Shown here: positions 1 to 6,619 of the stretch, in pieces
How the letters are laid out: each line of letters starts with the position of its first letter
Position numbering within the stretch: position 1 is the first letter of the stretch
Notes under the pieces: model-generated
What the model saw: the letters and a program-made list of their open reading frames with translations, nothing else
What the model was told of the DNA's origin: nothing
The model's database searches: none
Assembly: GCA_030590585.1 (NCBI GenBank)
Contig: JAUUYD010000090.1
Location: forward strand, 1 to 7,967
Source of the DNA: Spirochaeta sp.
Lineage (GTDB): Bacteria; Spirochaetota; Spirochaetia; Spirochaetales_E; Spirochaetaceae_B
Direction of reading: 5' to 3'
DNA length: 7,967 bases
Program-made: the position numbers and the translations under genes

Positions 1-120
1 GACAATAATGGGCAAAAAAACATCCATTATGGATTCAGGTGCCATGGGATATAGCGGGTAAAACTAATCAATTTTCTATCCGTTAGAAATCCATACTATT
101 GGGACAGGCTCTATATAGTA

Positions 121-225
121 ATGAAAGATGCTTTCGACCCCATACTGAGGTTCTGGCAAAATGGTAATATTGAAAGAACCTCGACTTATTAATTGAAGCA
201 GAAGCCGCCTCCCTATGGTGGCGGT
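121..225 (+). other. structured segment, possible decayed IS200/IS605-type right end
   Basis: Three consecutive stems can be drawn: GAAAG/CTTTC (123-127/131-135), a perfect 8-bp stem GAGGTTCT/AGAACCTC (147-154/175-182, 20-nt loop), and a GC-rich stem 205-212/217-224 with one T-T mismatch and a CTAT loop. The arrangement 'GAAGCAGAAGCC' followed by a GC-rich hairpin resembles the right end of IS200/IS605-family elements, where the tnpB 3' end overlaps an omega-RNA-like structure. No intact TnpB reading frame or zinc-finger motif is present, so any element would be a remnant. A plain structured RNA or chance hairpins are the alternatives. The family resemblance is from memory and is an inference. 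Confidence 0.28.
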
Positions 226-312
226 AAAGGATTTGGCTTAGCCATAAATATCTTTTCCTGAAGTTCGGCGGCTTTTTCAGCACCGTAAGCCCCTATGGGG
301 GCGCAACCCGCA

Positions 313-336
313 AACCACTTCCTTTTGGGGGTGGTT
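313..336 (+). other. 10-bp stem-loop in the ade leader
   Basis: AACCACTTCC (313-322) pairs with the G-rich arm at 327-336 around a TTTT loop, giving ten consecutive pairs of which two are G-U. No T-run follows, so it is not itself a standard terminator. Its ACTTCC segment (317-322) can also pair with GGGAGT at 361-366, which is part of the 3' arm of the next hairpin, so the two structures could compete. Confidence 0.5.
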
Positions 337-341
337 GTTGG

Positions 342-369
342 CTTCCTCTGGAATTCCGGGGGGAGTTTT
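342..369 (+). terminator. terminator-like hairpin just upstream of ade
   Basis: CTTCCTCTGG (342-351) and CCGGGGGGAG (356-365) form a ten-pair stem with three G-U pairs and an AATT loop, followed directly by TTTT (366-369). This has the form of an intrinsic terminator with a short T-run. It lies about 50 nt before the ade start codon, with no gene upstream on this strand inside the window that it would end. It could therefore terminate ade transcription conditionally, or be the terminator of a gene left of the window. The short T-run and the wobble pairs lower confidence. Confidence 0.45.
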
Positions 370-402
370 ATCATTCAGCAATAAACCTGACACGAATAGT
401 TT

Positions 403-408
403 GAAGGA
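403..408 (+). promoter_or_regulatory. ribosome binding site of ade
   Basis: GAAGGA lies 9 nt before the ATG at 418 and supports that start. Another ATG at 411 is in a different frame, is only 2 nt from the Shine-Dalgarno sequence, and reaches a stop after nine codons, so it is unlikely to be used. Confidence 0.75.
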
Positions 409-417
409 TAATGTCAA

Positions 418-2205
418 ATGAAAATAATACCAAAGAATAAAAAATCTTTCATCGATGCTGCTGTTGGAAAAATTCCTTGTGATCTTGTTATTCAAAATGC
501 AAATATCGTCAATGTGATAACCGGTGAAATATACAAAGGTGATGTAGGTATTTACGATGGATTTATTGCTCACGTTCATTGTGATCCTGATGGGCTGGAT
601 AGACAGGAAGAAAAATTAATAGCTAAAGAGTATTACGATGCACATGGAGATTATTTGATACCCGGTCTCATTGATGCTCATGTTCATATCGAAAGCTCCA
701 TGATGACCCCCCGAAATTTTGCCAGAGTGGTTATACCGCATGGGACTACCACTGTTGTCACTGATCCTCATGAGATTGCTAATGTATTCGGTATTGACGG
801 TGTTAAATATATGCACGATTCAAGCATTGGACTGCCTATGCGGCAGTACATATTAGCTCCGTCTTGTGTACCTGCAGTACCGGGGAAGGAAAATGCCGGC
901 GCTGTATTTTTTGCTGAAGATATGACCGAAATGATAAAGATGGAGCGTGTTATCGGACTTGCAGAAGTAATGGATTTTCCTGGTGTTATTAATAACGATA
1001 AAAGAATGACCGATATTATCGACATTTTTGAGGGCAGAAACTTATTTATACAGGGGCATGCACCCTTTGTGGGTGGCAGGGATCTATCAGCATATATTGC
1101 AGCAGGGCCTTCCAGCTGTCATGAAAGCCGAACCCAGCAGGAAGCAAGAGATAAAATGCGTTCAGGAATGTATGTTGATGCGAGAGAAAGCTCAATAAGT
1201 AAAAACGTTGAGGAAATAGTAACTGCGACAAAGAATTTCAGATATCTTAATTTTTTAACCTTTTGTACTGATGATAGAGAGCCTGAGGATATAATAAAAT
1301 TCGGGCATATGAATGATGTTCTACGCAAAGCAATAGCTGCTGGAATGCATCCCATTGATGCCATTAGAGGCGGCAGTTACAACATAGCAACTCAAATTGG
1401 TGTGAAAAACCTAGGAGCAATTAACCCGGGGTTTACGGCTGACCTATTGTTGTGCAGTTCTCTTGAGGAGCTGGTTCCATCCGCAGTTTTTTTTGAGGGA
1501 AAGTTAGTAGCAATGAATAATGAGTTAGTAGAGGAAATTGATGAAATAGCATTTTCTCTCGAGGAACTTAATTCCATACATGTAGATACTCTATATGCGG
1601 ATGATTTCAAGATTGAGGCCCCCATTAAGAGCGGCAGGATTAGTACAAGAATTATTGCATATGAGGATTACTCTTTTTCAACAACTAATTTTGAGATACT
1701 TGAATTACCGGTAACAGATGGTTTCATAGATATTTCGGATTATAATGATTTGAGTTTTGTTGCTGTAATTAACAGGCATAAAAATCATGATACCAGAACC
1801 GTAGCCATAGTTAAAAAATTCGGCACACATTCAGGCGCTGTAGGCAGCACAGTTTCTCATGACAGTCATAACTTAACAATAGTTTATGATACACCGGAAA
1901 ATGCACTGTTAGTTTACGATAAACTAATTTCACAAAAGGGCGGAATGAGCTGTGCAATGGATAACAGGGTATTGAACAGTCTGGAATTATCTGTTGCAGG
2001 TTTAATATCGACTAAGCCCTGCGGCGAATTGTCCATGGAAGTCAGTAAAATGAAAGCAAGTTTAAAAGAACTTGGTTTAACTGAAATACAAAATCCACTC
2101 CTTCGTATTGTTACTCTGGCATTACCGGTAATACCTAATGCAAAAATGTCGGACATGGGTATGGTGGATGTATTGGCTCAGGAAATTGTAACCATGTTCC
2201 CGTAA
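418..2205 (+). CDS. ade: adenine deaminase
   Basis: Adenine deaminase converts adenine to hypoxanthine and ammonia in cytosolic purine salvage. The 595-residue length is normal for the bacterial Ade family of the amidohydrolase superfamily. Visible landmarks are PGLIDAHVHIESS (residues 82-94, metal ligands H88 and H90), the TDPHE segment (115-119), LAEVMDFPGV (181-190, with the expected metal-bridging E183), QGHAP (H214), SCHES (H235) and CTDD (283-286, catalytic aspartate at D285). The C-terminal domain typical of this family follows, with HDSHN at 481-485. GAAGGA at 403-408 supports the start. The gene converges on the DUF2156 gene with 23 nt between their stops. It is visibly more AT-rich than the genes to the right and uses many ATA and AGA codons, which suggests a different origin. 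The upstream hairpins may regulate it. Family assignment is firm; exact substrate is inferred from the family. Confidence 0.95.
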   Translation: MKIIPKNKKSFIDAAVGKIPCDLVIQNANIVNVITGEIYKGDVGIYDGFIAHVHCDPDGLDRQEEKLIAKEYYDAHGDYLIPGLIDAHVHIESSMMTPRNFARVVIPHGTTTVVTDPHEIANVFGIDGVKYMHDSSIGLPMRQYILAPSCVPAVPGKENAGAVFFAEDMTEMIKMERVIGLAEVMDFPGVINNDKRMTDIIDIFEGRNLFIQGHAPFVGGRDLSAYIAAGPSSCHESRTQQEARDKMRSGMYVDARESSISKNVEEIVTATKNFRYLNFLTFCTDDREPEDIIKFGHMNDVLRKAIAAGMHPIDAIRGGSYNIATQIGVKNLGAINPGFTADLLLCSSLEELVPSAVFFEGKLVAMNNELVEEIDEIAFSLEELNSIHVDTLYADDFKIEAPIKSGRISTRIIAYEDYSFSTTNFEILELPVTDGFIDISDYNDLSFVAVINRHKNHDTRTVAIVKKFGTHSGAVGSTVSHDSHNLTIVYDTPENALLVYDKLISQKGGMSCAMDNRVLNSLELSVAGLISTKPCGELSMEVSKMKASLKELGLTEIQNPLLRIVTLALPVIPNAKMSDMGMVDVLAQEIVTMFP

Positions 2206-2228
2206 TGTGTAAAAAACATTGAGAACCC

Positions 2229-3152
2229 TTATGTACTTTTTTTCAGGCTTACCCGGTATTTATGAGCCATGAGATTCGGCCTGTATGACTCTTTGTTTTT
2301 TCTCAACCCCTCACTTCCAATATCCTGTTCCAGATTCAGGTATTCATAATCCGGACAGAAATCATTGGCGAATCGGCTGAAGAGAAATTGATAGATACCA
2401 TTGAATCTGATATCAGCTTTGGCAAAATGGATTGTGAAAGTATCGCTGTTCAATGCTTCTCCAAGCAGGAATCCGGCGGGCTGTCCATCGGCAAAGGCCA
2501 TGGCCCCTATCAGGCCAAGTTCCTTTTGCATCTTAAGACCCTCAAGGCATTGGGAGTAATCACTGGTGGTCATTTCCTGAGATGAGGTTTCCTGCCATTT
2601 ATCCAGAATCCCTATGGCATCTTCCAGAACATCTTCTGTAAGGGGGATAAGCAGAGCTTCATAATTCTTGAGGAATTGGTTCAGTCGGTTCTTCTTTTTA
2701 TGCAGTTTTTTTCCGGGATATGTTTTGAATTTCTCAGTTAAAAAGAGGTAATCGGAATCATCATGGTTGTAGGTTCTTATGAATTCTTCCTCTTTAAAGC
2801 ATTCCAACCATACTTCGGGTACAGGGAACATAAAATCCCATTTACCTGAGAGCAGAAGATCTTTCAATTCGGTGAAGCAGTCTTCACCGGCTTTCTCCGG
2901 ACTGGTCATCGGCATCAGGAATCGCTTCTTATCATATGTAATACCGGAGAGGAAGAAACCGTGGTCTGTTGTGATGGTTTCATATTCATGCGTGTTCCGG
3001 AATAGGAAAAGATTTGGAAATGAGAATTCGGACAGATGCATTCCGATGGTATCAAGTTTCTCAGTGATGATGTTCCGGTCATTCAGAGTGAGTTTGGATT
3101 TCGTCATTAATAGTAAAATACTGATAGTTGCGAATTGTGGCAAGAATACCAT
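2229..3152 (-). CDS. DUF2156 protein (LPG_synthase_C-like, GNAT fold)
   Basis: This looks like a DUF2156 protein, related to the C-terminal catalytic domain of lysyl-phosphatidylglycerol synthase (MprF), which has a double GNAT fold. From the chosen start it is 307 residues. Recognisable segments are the basic KKLHKKKNRLNQFLKNY (148-164) and NLEQDIGSEGLRKNKESYRP (273-292), both typical of the stand-alone DUF2156 family. There is no MprF-type multi-pass membrane domain, so it is probably cytosolic, and its substrate is unknown. I chose ATG at 3152 because GAGGGG (complement of 3159-3164) lies 6 nt upstream. ATG at 3107 (MTKSKLTLNDRN) fits where homologues usually begin but has no visible Shine-Dalgarno sequence; ATG at 3191 is also possible. 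The gene is divergent from nifS and convergent with ade. Aminoacyl transfer to a lipid is possible but not shown. Confidence 0.82.
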   Translation of the reverse strand: MVFLPQFATISILLLMTKSKLTLNDRNIITEKLDTIGMHLSEFSFPNLFLFRNTHEYETITTDHGFFLSGITYDKKRFLMPMTSPEKAGEDCFTELKDLLLSGKWDFMFPVPEVWLECFKEEEFIRTYNHDDSDYLFLTEKFKTYPGKKLHKKKNRLNQFLKNYEALLIPLTEDVLEDAIGILDKWQETSSQEMTTSDYSQCLEGLKMQKELGLIGAMAFADGQPAGFLLGEALNSDTFTIHFAKADIRFNGIYQFLFSRFANDFCPDYEYLNLEQDIGSEGLRKNKESYRPNLMAHKYRVSLKKST

Positions 3153-3158
3153 GGCAAA

Positions 3159-3164
3159 CCCCTC
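3159..3164 (-). promoter_or_regulatory. ribosome binding site deciding the DUF2156 start
   Basis: On the minus strand this reads GAGGGG, 6 nt before the ATG at 3152. Neither of the other in-frame ATGs (3191 and 3107) has a comparable purine-rich stretch, so this favours 3152 even though it adds a short hydrophobic N-terminus before the part resembling homologues. Confidence 0.5.
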
Positions 3165-3169
3165 GTCGC

Positions 3170-3198
3170 AGTGAAAAAAATTCACTATCATATTAGTG
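3170..3198. promoter_or_regulatory. two overlapping palindromes between DUF2156 gene and nifS
   Basis: AGTGAA (3170-3175) and TTCACT (3181-3186) form an inverted repeat with a 5-nt A spacer. CACTA (3183-3187) and TAGTG (3194-3198) form a second one with spacer TCATAT. They share CACT and lie in the short divergent region, 10 to 38 nt before the nifS ATG. The spacing suits an operator for one or both genes, possibly for an iron- or Fe-S-responsive repressor of nifSU, but I recognise no specific regulator site. On the minus strand TATGAT (complement of 3187-3192) could be a -10 for the DUF2156 gene. Confidence 0.35.
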
Positions 3199-3208
3199 GT
3201 ATATAAAT

Positions 3209-4378
3209 ATGAATAGAATTTATCTTGATAATAACGCTACAACCGTTGTAGACCCTCGTGTGAAGCAGGCCATGGAACCCTATTGGCTGCAGCAGTACGG
3301 CAATCCTAATTCTCTGCATCAGTTCGGTACCGAAACCCATCCTGAGATGGGGATTGCCATTGATCGAATCTACTCGGGTATCGGAGCTGTGGATGAAGAT
3401 GATGTCATCATCAACGGTTGTGCCACCGAAGGGAATAACACGGTCCTCAAAGGGATATGGGTGGATCAAATCCTCAACGGAGATAAATCCAGGATTGTAA
3501 CATCCCTGGTAGAGCATCCAAGTATTGCCCGTACTCTGGACTGGCTGGAGACTCAAGGTGTCGAAGTTGTACGTCTGGCACCGGATGATGATGGCCTGAT
3601 AACTCTGGAGAATCTTTCTGAAGACTTTGACGCGGATAAGACAGCTCTGGTTTCTATCATGTGGGCCAACAATGAGACCGGGCTTATTAACCCGATTTAT
3701 GATCTGGCAGAATTCTGCAGAACTAAGAATGTCCTTTTTCACACGGATGCTGTTCAGGCTGTTGGAAAAATTCCGGTGAACCTCCGGGATATTCCGGCGG
3801 ATTTTCTCACTTTCAGTGCCCATAAATTTCATGGGCCCAAGGGTGTCGGCGGATTGTTTGTTCGTCAGGGGAGAAGTTTAACAGCTCTACTTCATGGTGG
3901 AGAGCAAATGGGAGGCAGACGCGCCGGTACTGTAAATGTTGCATTTATGGTTGGAATGGGTCTTGCCATGGAGCTGGCTGTGGAGGCTCTGGAATTTGAG
4001 AATCTGAAGGTTCGGGCCATGAGAAACCGGCTTGAAGATGCCATTGCATCCCTGCCGGACACAATCATTTTCGGGAAACGGGAATACCGGACTCCAAACA
4101 CCATTCTGGCGAGTTTCAGGGGTATTGAAGGGGAGGCTTTCTTATGGGACCTTGACCGCAAGAACGTAGCTGCCAGTACCGGAAGCGCCTGTTCTTCAGA
4201 ATCCCTGGAAGCCGATGCAACGCTTCAGGCGATGGTTTCAGATGCCGATCTGGCTCATACTGCAGTCCGTTTCAGCCTTTCCAGGTTTACAAGCGAAGAA
4301 GAAGTCAATTCTGCTATCGTTATAGTGAATGCGGTTGTTGAAAGGCTGCGATCAATATCCAGTACATATTCAAGTTGA
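3209..4378 (+). CDS. nifS: cysteine desulfurase, NIF type
   Basis: NifS is a PLP-dependent enzyme that converts L-cysteine to alanine and passes the sulfur, as persulfide, to a scaffold for Fe-S cluster assembly. The 389 residues match the family length. MNRIYLDNNATT opens the protein as usual. Other landmarks are EHPS (H103, cofactor stacking), NNETG (154-158), HTDAVQAVGK (178-187, with D180 and Q183), SAHKFHGPKG (203-212, Schiff-base lysine K206) and STGSACSS (323-330, active-site C328). INGCATEGNN, GGEQMGGRRAGTVN and AHTAVRFSLSRF resemble the Helicobacter/Campylobacter NifS group more than IscS. No clear Shine-Dalgarno sequence precedes the ATG; the N-terminal match decides the start. nifU follows after 19 nt, so the two are almost certainly cotranscribed. 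With no nitrogenase genes here, general Fe-S assembly is the likely role. Confidence 0.95.
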   Translation: MNRIYLDNNATTVVDPRVKQAMEPYWLQQYGNPNSLHQFGTETHPEMGIAIDRIYSGIGAVDEDDVIINGCATEGNNTVLKGIWVDQILNGDKSRIVTSLVEHPSIARTLDWLETQGVEVVRLAPDDDGLITLENLSEDFDADKTALVSIMWANNETGLINPIYDLAEFCRTKNVLFHTDAVQAVGKIPVNLRDIPADFLTFSAHKFHGPKGVGGLFVRQGRSLTALLHGGEQMGGRRAGTVNVAFMVGMGLAMELAVEALEFENLKVRAMRNRLEDAIASLPDTIIFGKREYRTPNTILASFRGIEGEAFLWDLDRKNVAASTGSACSSESLEADATLQAMVSDADLAHTAVRFSLSRFTSEEEVNSAIVIVNAVVERLRSISSTYSS

Positions 4379-4385
4379 TAATTAT

Positions 4386-4390
4386 GAGGA
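4386..4390 (+). promoter_or_regulatory. ribosome binding site of nifU
   Basis: GAGGA lies 7 nt before the ATG at 4398. It selects this start over an in-frame ATG at 4329 that would overlap the end of nifS, and the resulting MAKNDLVGGSLW start matches close relatives as I remember them. Confidence 0.8.
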
Positions 4391-4397
4391 ATATATA

Positions 4398-5357
4398 ATG
4401 GCAAAAAATGATCTTGTTGGCGGATCCCTGTGGCAGAACTATTCACAGAAAGTGGCCGAGCGTATGGACCATCCCCGATATCTGGGAGAAATCAGTGAAG
4501 AAGAAGCTGAATCACTGAATGCTGATCTCATTGTAGCTGAACATGGAGCCGAGTCCTGCGGTGATGCGGTTCGTCTGTTCTGGGCTGTAGAAAAAGATTC
4601 GGGAAAAATCCTGAAGGCGACTTTCAAGAGTTTTGGATGCGGTACGGCCATTGCTTCCAGCGACATGATGGCGGAGCTCTGTGTTGGTCTGACTGTTGAT
4701 GAGGCTGTTTTAATTACCAATATTGATGTAGAGAAGGCTCTTCGGGACGATCCGGATACACCGGCGGTTCCCCCTCAGAAAATGCACTGCTCGGTGATGG
4801 CCTATGATGTAATTAAAGCAGCTGTAGCCACTTACAGAGGTGTTGATATCAGCACACTTGAAGATGCCGAGATGGTTTGTGAATGTGCCAGAGTATCACT
4901 TTCAACCATCAGGGATGTTATCAGGGTGAATGACCTTAAAACCGTTGAGGAGATAACCGATTACACTAAGGCCGGAGCATTTTGTAAATCCTGTATACAT
5001 CCCGGAGGGCATGAGAAGAGAAAATACTATCTTGTGGATATCCTGGCTGAAACTCGGGCAAAAATGGAAGCAGAAGCCGTGGCTGCCGATGCAGAACCTT
5101 TTTCCGCACTCAATTTTTTCAAGAAATTCAAGGCCATTGAACGGATTCTCGATTCCGAGATTCGGCCGGCACTTCATCAGGACGGCGGTGATGTCGATGT
5201 TGAGGATTTCCGCATGGACGGTGATATCCCTGTTGTCACAATCGCGTATAAAGGGGCTTGTCTCGGCTGTATGAGTGCTACAGTAGGCACCCTTGGGTTT
5301 ATAGAGAATGTCCTTAAGGAGAAGCTCGATCCTGCTTTTAAGGTGGATATCGCTTAA
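4398..5357 (+). CDS. nifU: Fe-S cluster assembly scaffold NifU (three domains)
   Basis: NifU receives sulfur from NifS, builds Fe-S clusters and hands them to apoproteins in the cytosol. The 319-residue protein has all three NifU modules. The N-terminal IscU-like scaffold (about 12-145) carries C54, C81 and C131, with D56 in SCGD. The central BFD-like [2Fe-2S] domain has CEC (C161, C163) and CKSC (C196, C199). The C-terminal Nfu domain (about 245-315) has CLGC (C288, C291). An additional cysteine, C95, lies in the scaffold domain. The N-terminus MAKNDLVGGSLW and the stretch AVPPQKMHCSVMAYDVIK resemble Helicobacter/Campylobacter NifU. No ligand cysteine is missing, so it should be fully functional. 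It follows nifS by 19 nt and converges on the corC-like gene with 11 nt between stops. A housekeeping role is inferred from the lack of nif structural genes. Confidence 0.96.
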   Translation: MAKNDLVGGSLWQNYSQKVAERMDHPRYLGEISEEEAESLNADLIVAEHGAESCGDAVRLFWAVEKDSGKILKATFKSFGCGTAIASSDMMAELCVGLTVDEAVLITNIDVEKALRDDPDTPAVPPQKMHCSVMAYDVIKAAVATYRGVDISTLEDAEMVCECARVSLSTIRDVIRVNDLKTVEEITDYTKAGAFCKSCIHPGGHEKRKYYLVDILAETRAKMEAEAVAADAEPFSALNFFKKFKAIERILDSEIRPALHQDGGDVDVEDFRMDGDIPVVTIAYKGACLGCMSATVGTLGFIENVLKEKLDPAFKVDIA

Positions 5358-5368
5358 CCGGAAAGTTG

Positions 5369-6619
5369 TTAATTTTCTATCGCCGGTGCCGGATGAAAGC
5401 GGAGGGAAACGATGCGTTGGCGTCGGGTTTTGATTATTGTATAAACACCTTCATGTAATGTGATTTCGGTTCCTTCGCTTGGAATCCGCTCCAGATTCTC
5501 CAGCAGGTATCCGCCGATTGTGTGGGTTCGGTTGTCATGCTCAAGGTCCAGACCCAGGATGTCGCTTACATCATAGAAATCCGCATCTCCCTGGATAATC
5601 CAGGAACCATCAGAGTCCTGGTGGATGGGATCTTCGGTCTGGATTTCTCCCTCGTCATTGATTTCTCCGAATATCTCTTCCATCACATCTTCACGTGTCA
5701 CTACGCCGTCCAGACCGCCATATTCGTCCAGCACGACTGCCAGATGTATCGGTTCTTTTTTCAAACGGAACAGGAGCTCATGAGCTTTCATGGTGCCGGG
5801 TACCAGATAGGGTGATGTAGTGAACTTCTTTACCTGTGCCTCAGGGAATTCCCGAATCACTTTGGCAAGATCAAAAAGAGTTATGACACCGGTTACCTGC
5901 TCATGATTGCTTTTAAGTACGGGAGCTCTTGTATGACCGGATTTTATGAACTGATCCATGACATCCTGAACACTCATATCTTCTGTTACTGAGAAAAGGT
6001 CAGTTCTGTGGGTCATGATTGCCTCAACAGGAGTATCATTGATACGAAAAACGTTCCTTACCATTTCTTCTTCAAAAGATTCAACGACACCTTCACCTTC
6101 GGCGGCCTTAACATGATGAAGCAGATTTTCAAGGGTAAGTTCCTGCTTTGACCTTCCGGCAAACAGCAGCGTTATGCTTCGGCTGACAGCAGTTATTATC
6201 CAGATGATCGGTCGAAGTATCCATGAAAGTATCCATACTATTCTGGCGCTGTAGAGGCAGAGGGCCTCGTTGGCAGCCAGGGCAATCTGTTTTGGTGAGA
6301 CTTCGCAGAATACAAGTATTATCAGTGTTAAAATCCCGGTAGCTGCCGCCACATAAGCATTTCCGTATATCCGAATGGTGACGGCTGTAGTCATAGCCGA
6401 TGCTCCGATATTCGCCAGGTTGTTTCCGATGAGTAATGTGGTTAGTAGAATATCCTGTCTGTCTGTGAGCTTTTTAACCAAGCGGCCGCGTTTTCCTCTG
6501 TTTTTTGCCAGAGCACTCACCTGTCCCGGTGATAAAGAGATATAGGCTGTCTCCACCGAGGAAAAAAATGCGGAGATAAAAAGGAGTGCGGCAAGATAGA
6601 CTAGAGACCAGATGATCAT
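5369..6619 (-). CDS. CNNM/CBS/CorC_HlyC-domain membrane protein
   Basis: A 416-residue inner-membrane protein of the family annotated as hemolysin-related, CorC or YfjD/YtfL, for which Mg2+ or Co2+ transport or efflux is the best-supported role. The CNNM (DUF21) transmembrane domain spans about 1-150, with hydrophobic segments near 3-20, 57-80, 88-107 and 126-152 and the conserved SSVETA (20-25), GNNLANIG (65-72) and EVSPKQ (106-111). Paired CBS domains follow (about 200-315), where MTHRTDLF, GHTRAPV and DEYGGLDGVVTREDVMEEIFGEI segments are recognisable. A CorC_HlyC domain (about 335-410) closes the protein. The start is nearly forced: an in-frame TAG lies four codons upstream and the next ATG is at codon 76. 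No Shine-Dalgarno sequence is present; a hairpin takes its place. The gene stands alone, divergent from htpG. 'Hemolysin' is a legacy name, and the transported ion cannot be told from sequence. Confidence 0.93.
   Translation of the reverse strand: MIIWSLVYLAALLFISAFFSSVETAYISLSPGQVSALAKNRGKRGRLVKKLTDRQDILLTTLLIGNNLANIGASAMTTAVTIRIYGNAYVAAATGILTLIILVFCEVSPKQIALAANEALCLYSARIVWILSWILRPIIWIITAVSRSITLLFAGRSKQELTLENLLHHVKAAEGEGVVESFEEEMVRNVFRINDTPVEAIMTHRTDLFSVTEDMSVQDVMDQFIKSGHTRAPVLKSNHEQVTGVITLFDLAKVIREFPEAQVKKFTTSPYLVPGTMKAHELLFRLKKEPIHLAVVLDEYGGLDGVVTREDVMEEIFGEINDEGEIQTEDPIHQDSDGSWIIQGDADFYDVSDILGLDLEHDNRTHTIGGYLLENLERIPSEGTEITLHEGVYTIIKTRRQRIVSLRFHPAPAIEN

Larger units (their letters stand above)
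1..417. other. noncoding, hairpin-rich region upstream of ade
   Basis: No coding sequence is convincing here: all frames are short, lack recognisable domains, and are broken by stops. By eye the region holds at least six potential stem-loops on the + strand: 73-78/84-89, 123-127/131-135, 147-154/175-182, 205-212/217-224, 313-322/327-336 and 342-351/356-365, plus a smaller one at 289-293/298-302. That density is more than a simple promoter region would need. It could be a structured 5' leader for ade, the remains of a mobile element, or both. The main parts are listed separately. Confidence 0.6.

Noticed and set aside
1..45. Start of a minus-strand gene running off the left edge (MAPESIMDVFLPIIV)
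   Set aside because: Only 15 codons are visible, with no Shine-Dalgarno sequence. It could be the start of a membrane protein but cannot be supported from this window.
2..61. C-terminal tail of an upstream + strand gene ending in TAA at 59-61
   Set aside because: Nineteen codons open at the edge are expected by chance, and nothing in them is recognisable.
1..417. Purine riboswitch upstream of ade
   Set aside because: The conserved core of the purine aptamer (TTCTACC-like and P1 TATA segments in the right order) is not visible. TTTTCTATCC at 72-81 only forms a simple hairpin with TAGAAA.
411..440. Nine-codon upstream open frame overlapping the ade start
   Set aside because: Its ATG is only 2 nt from the GAAGGA Shine-Dalgarno sequence, too close for efficient use. 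It is more likely a chance ATG.
83..579. Minus-strand open frames of 66 and 100 codons across the leader and the start of ade
   Set aside because: They have no domain resemblance, and one overlaps the well-supported ade start. The composition looks like noncoding hairpin sequence.
3200..3206. TATAAAT as the nifS -10 element
   Set aside because: It lies 2 nt before the ATG, which would force a leaderless transcript, and no -35 is found at the right distance.
3209..5357. Nitrogen fixation capacity implied by the names nifS and nifU
   Set aside because: The sequences resemble the housekeeping NIF pair, and no nifHDKENB gene is in the window.
5358..5400. Bidirectional terminator between nifU and the corC-like gene
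   Set aside because: ACCGG at 5357-5361 can pair with CCGGT downstream, but the stem is only 5 bp with a loop over 20 nt, so it is not supported.
5369..6619. A hemolysin toxin
   Set aside because: The CNNM-CBS-CorC_HlyC arrangement belongs to an ion transport family; the hemolysin label is historical.
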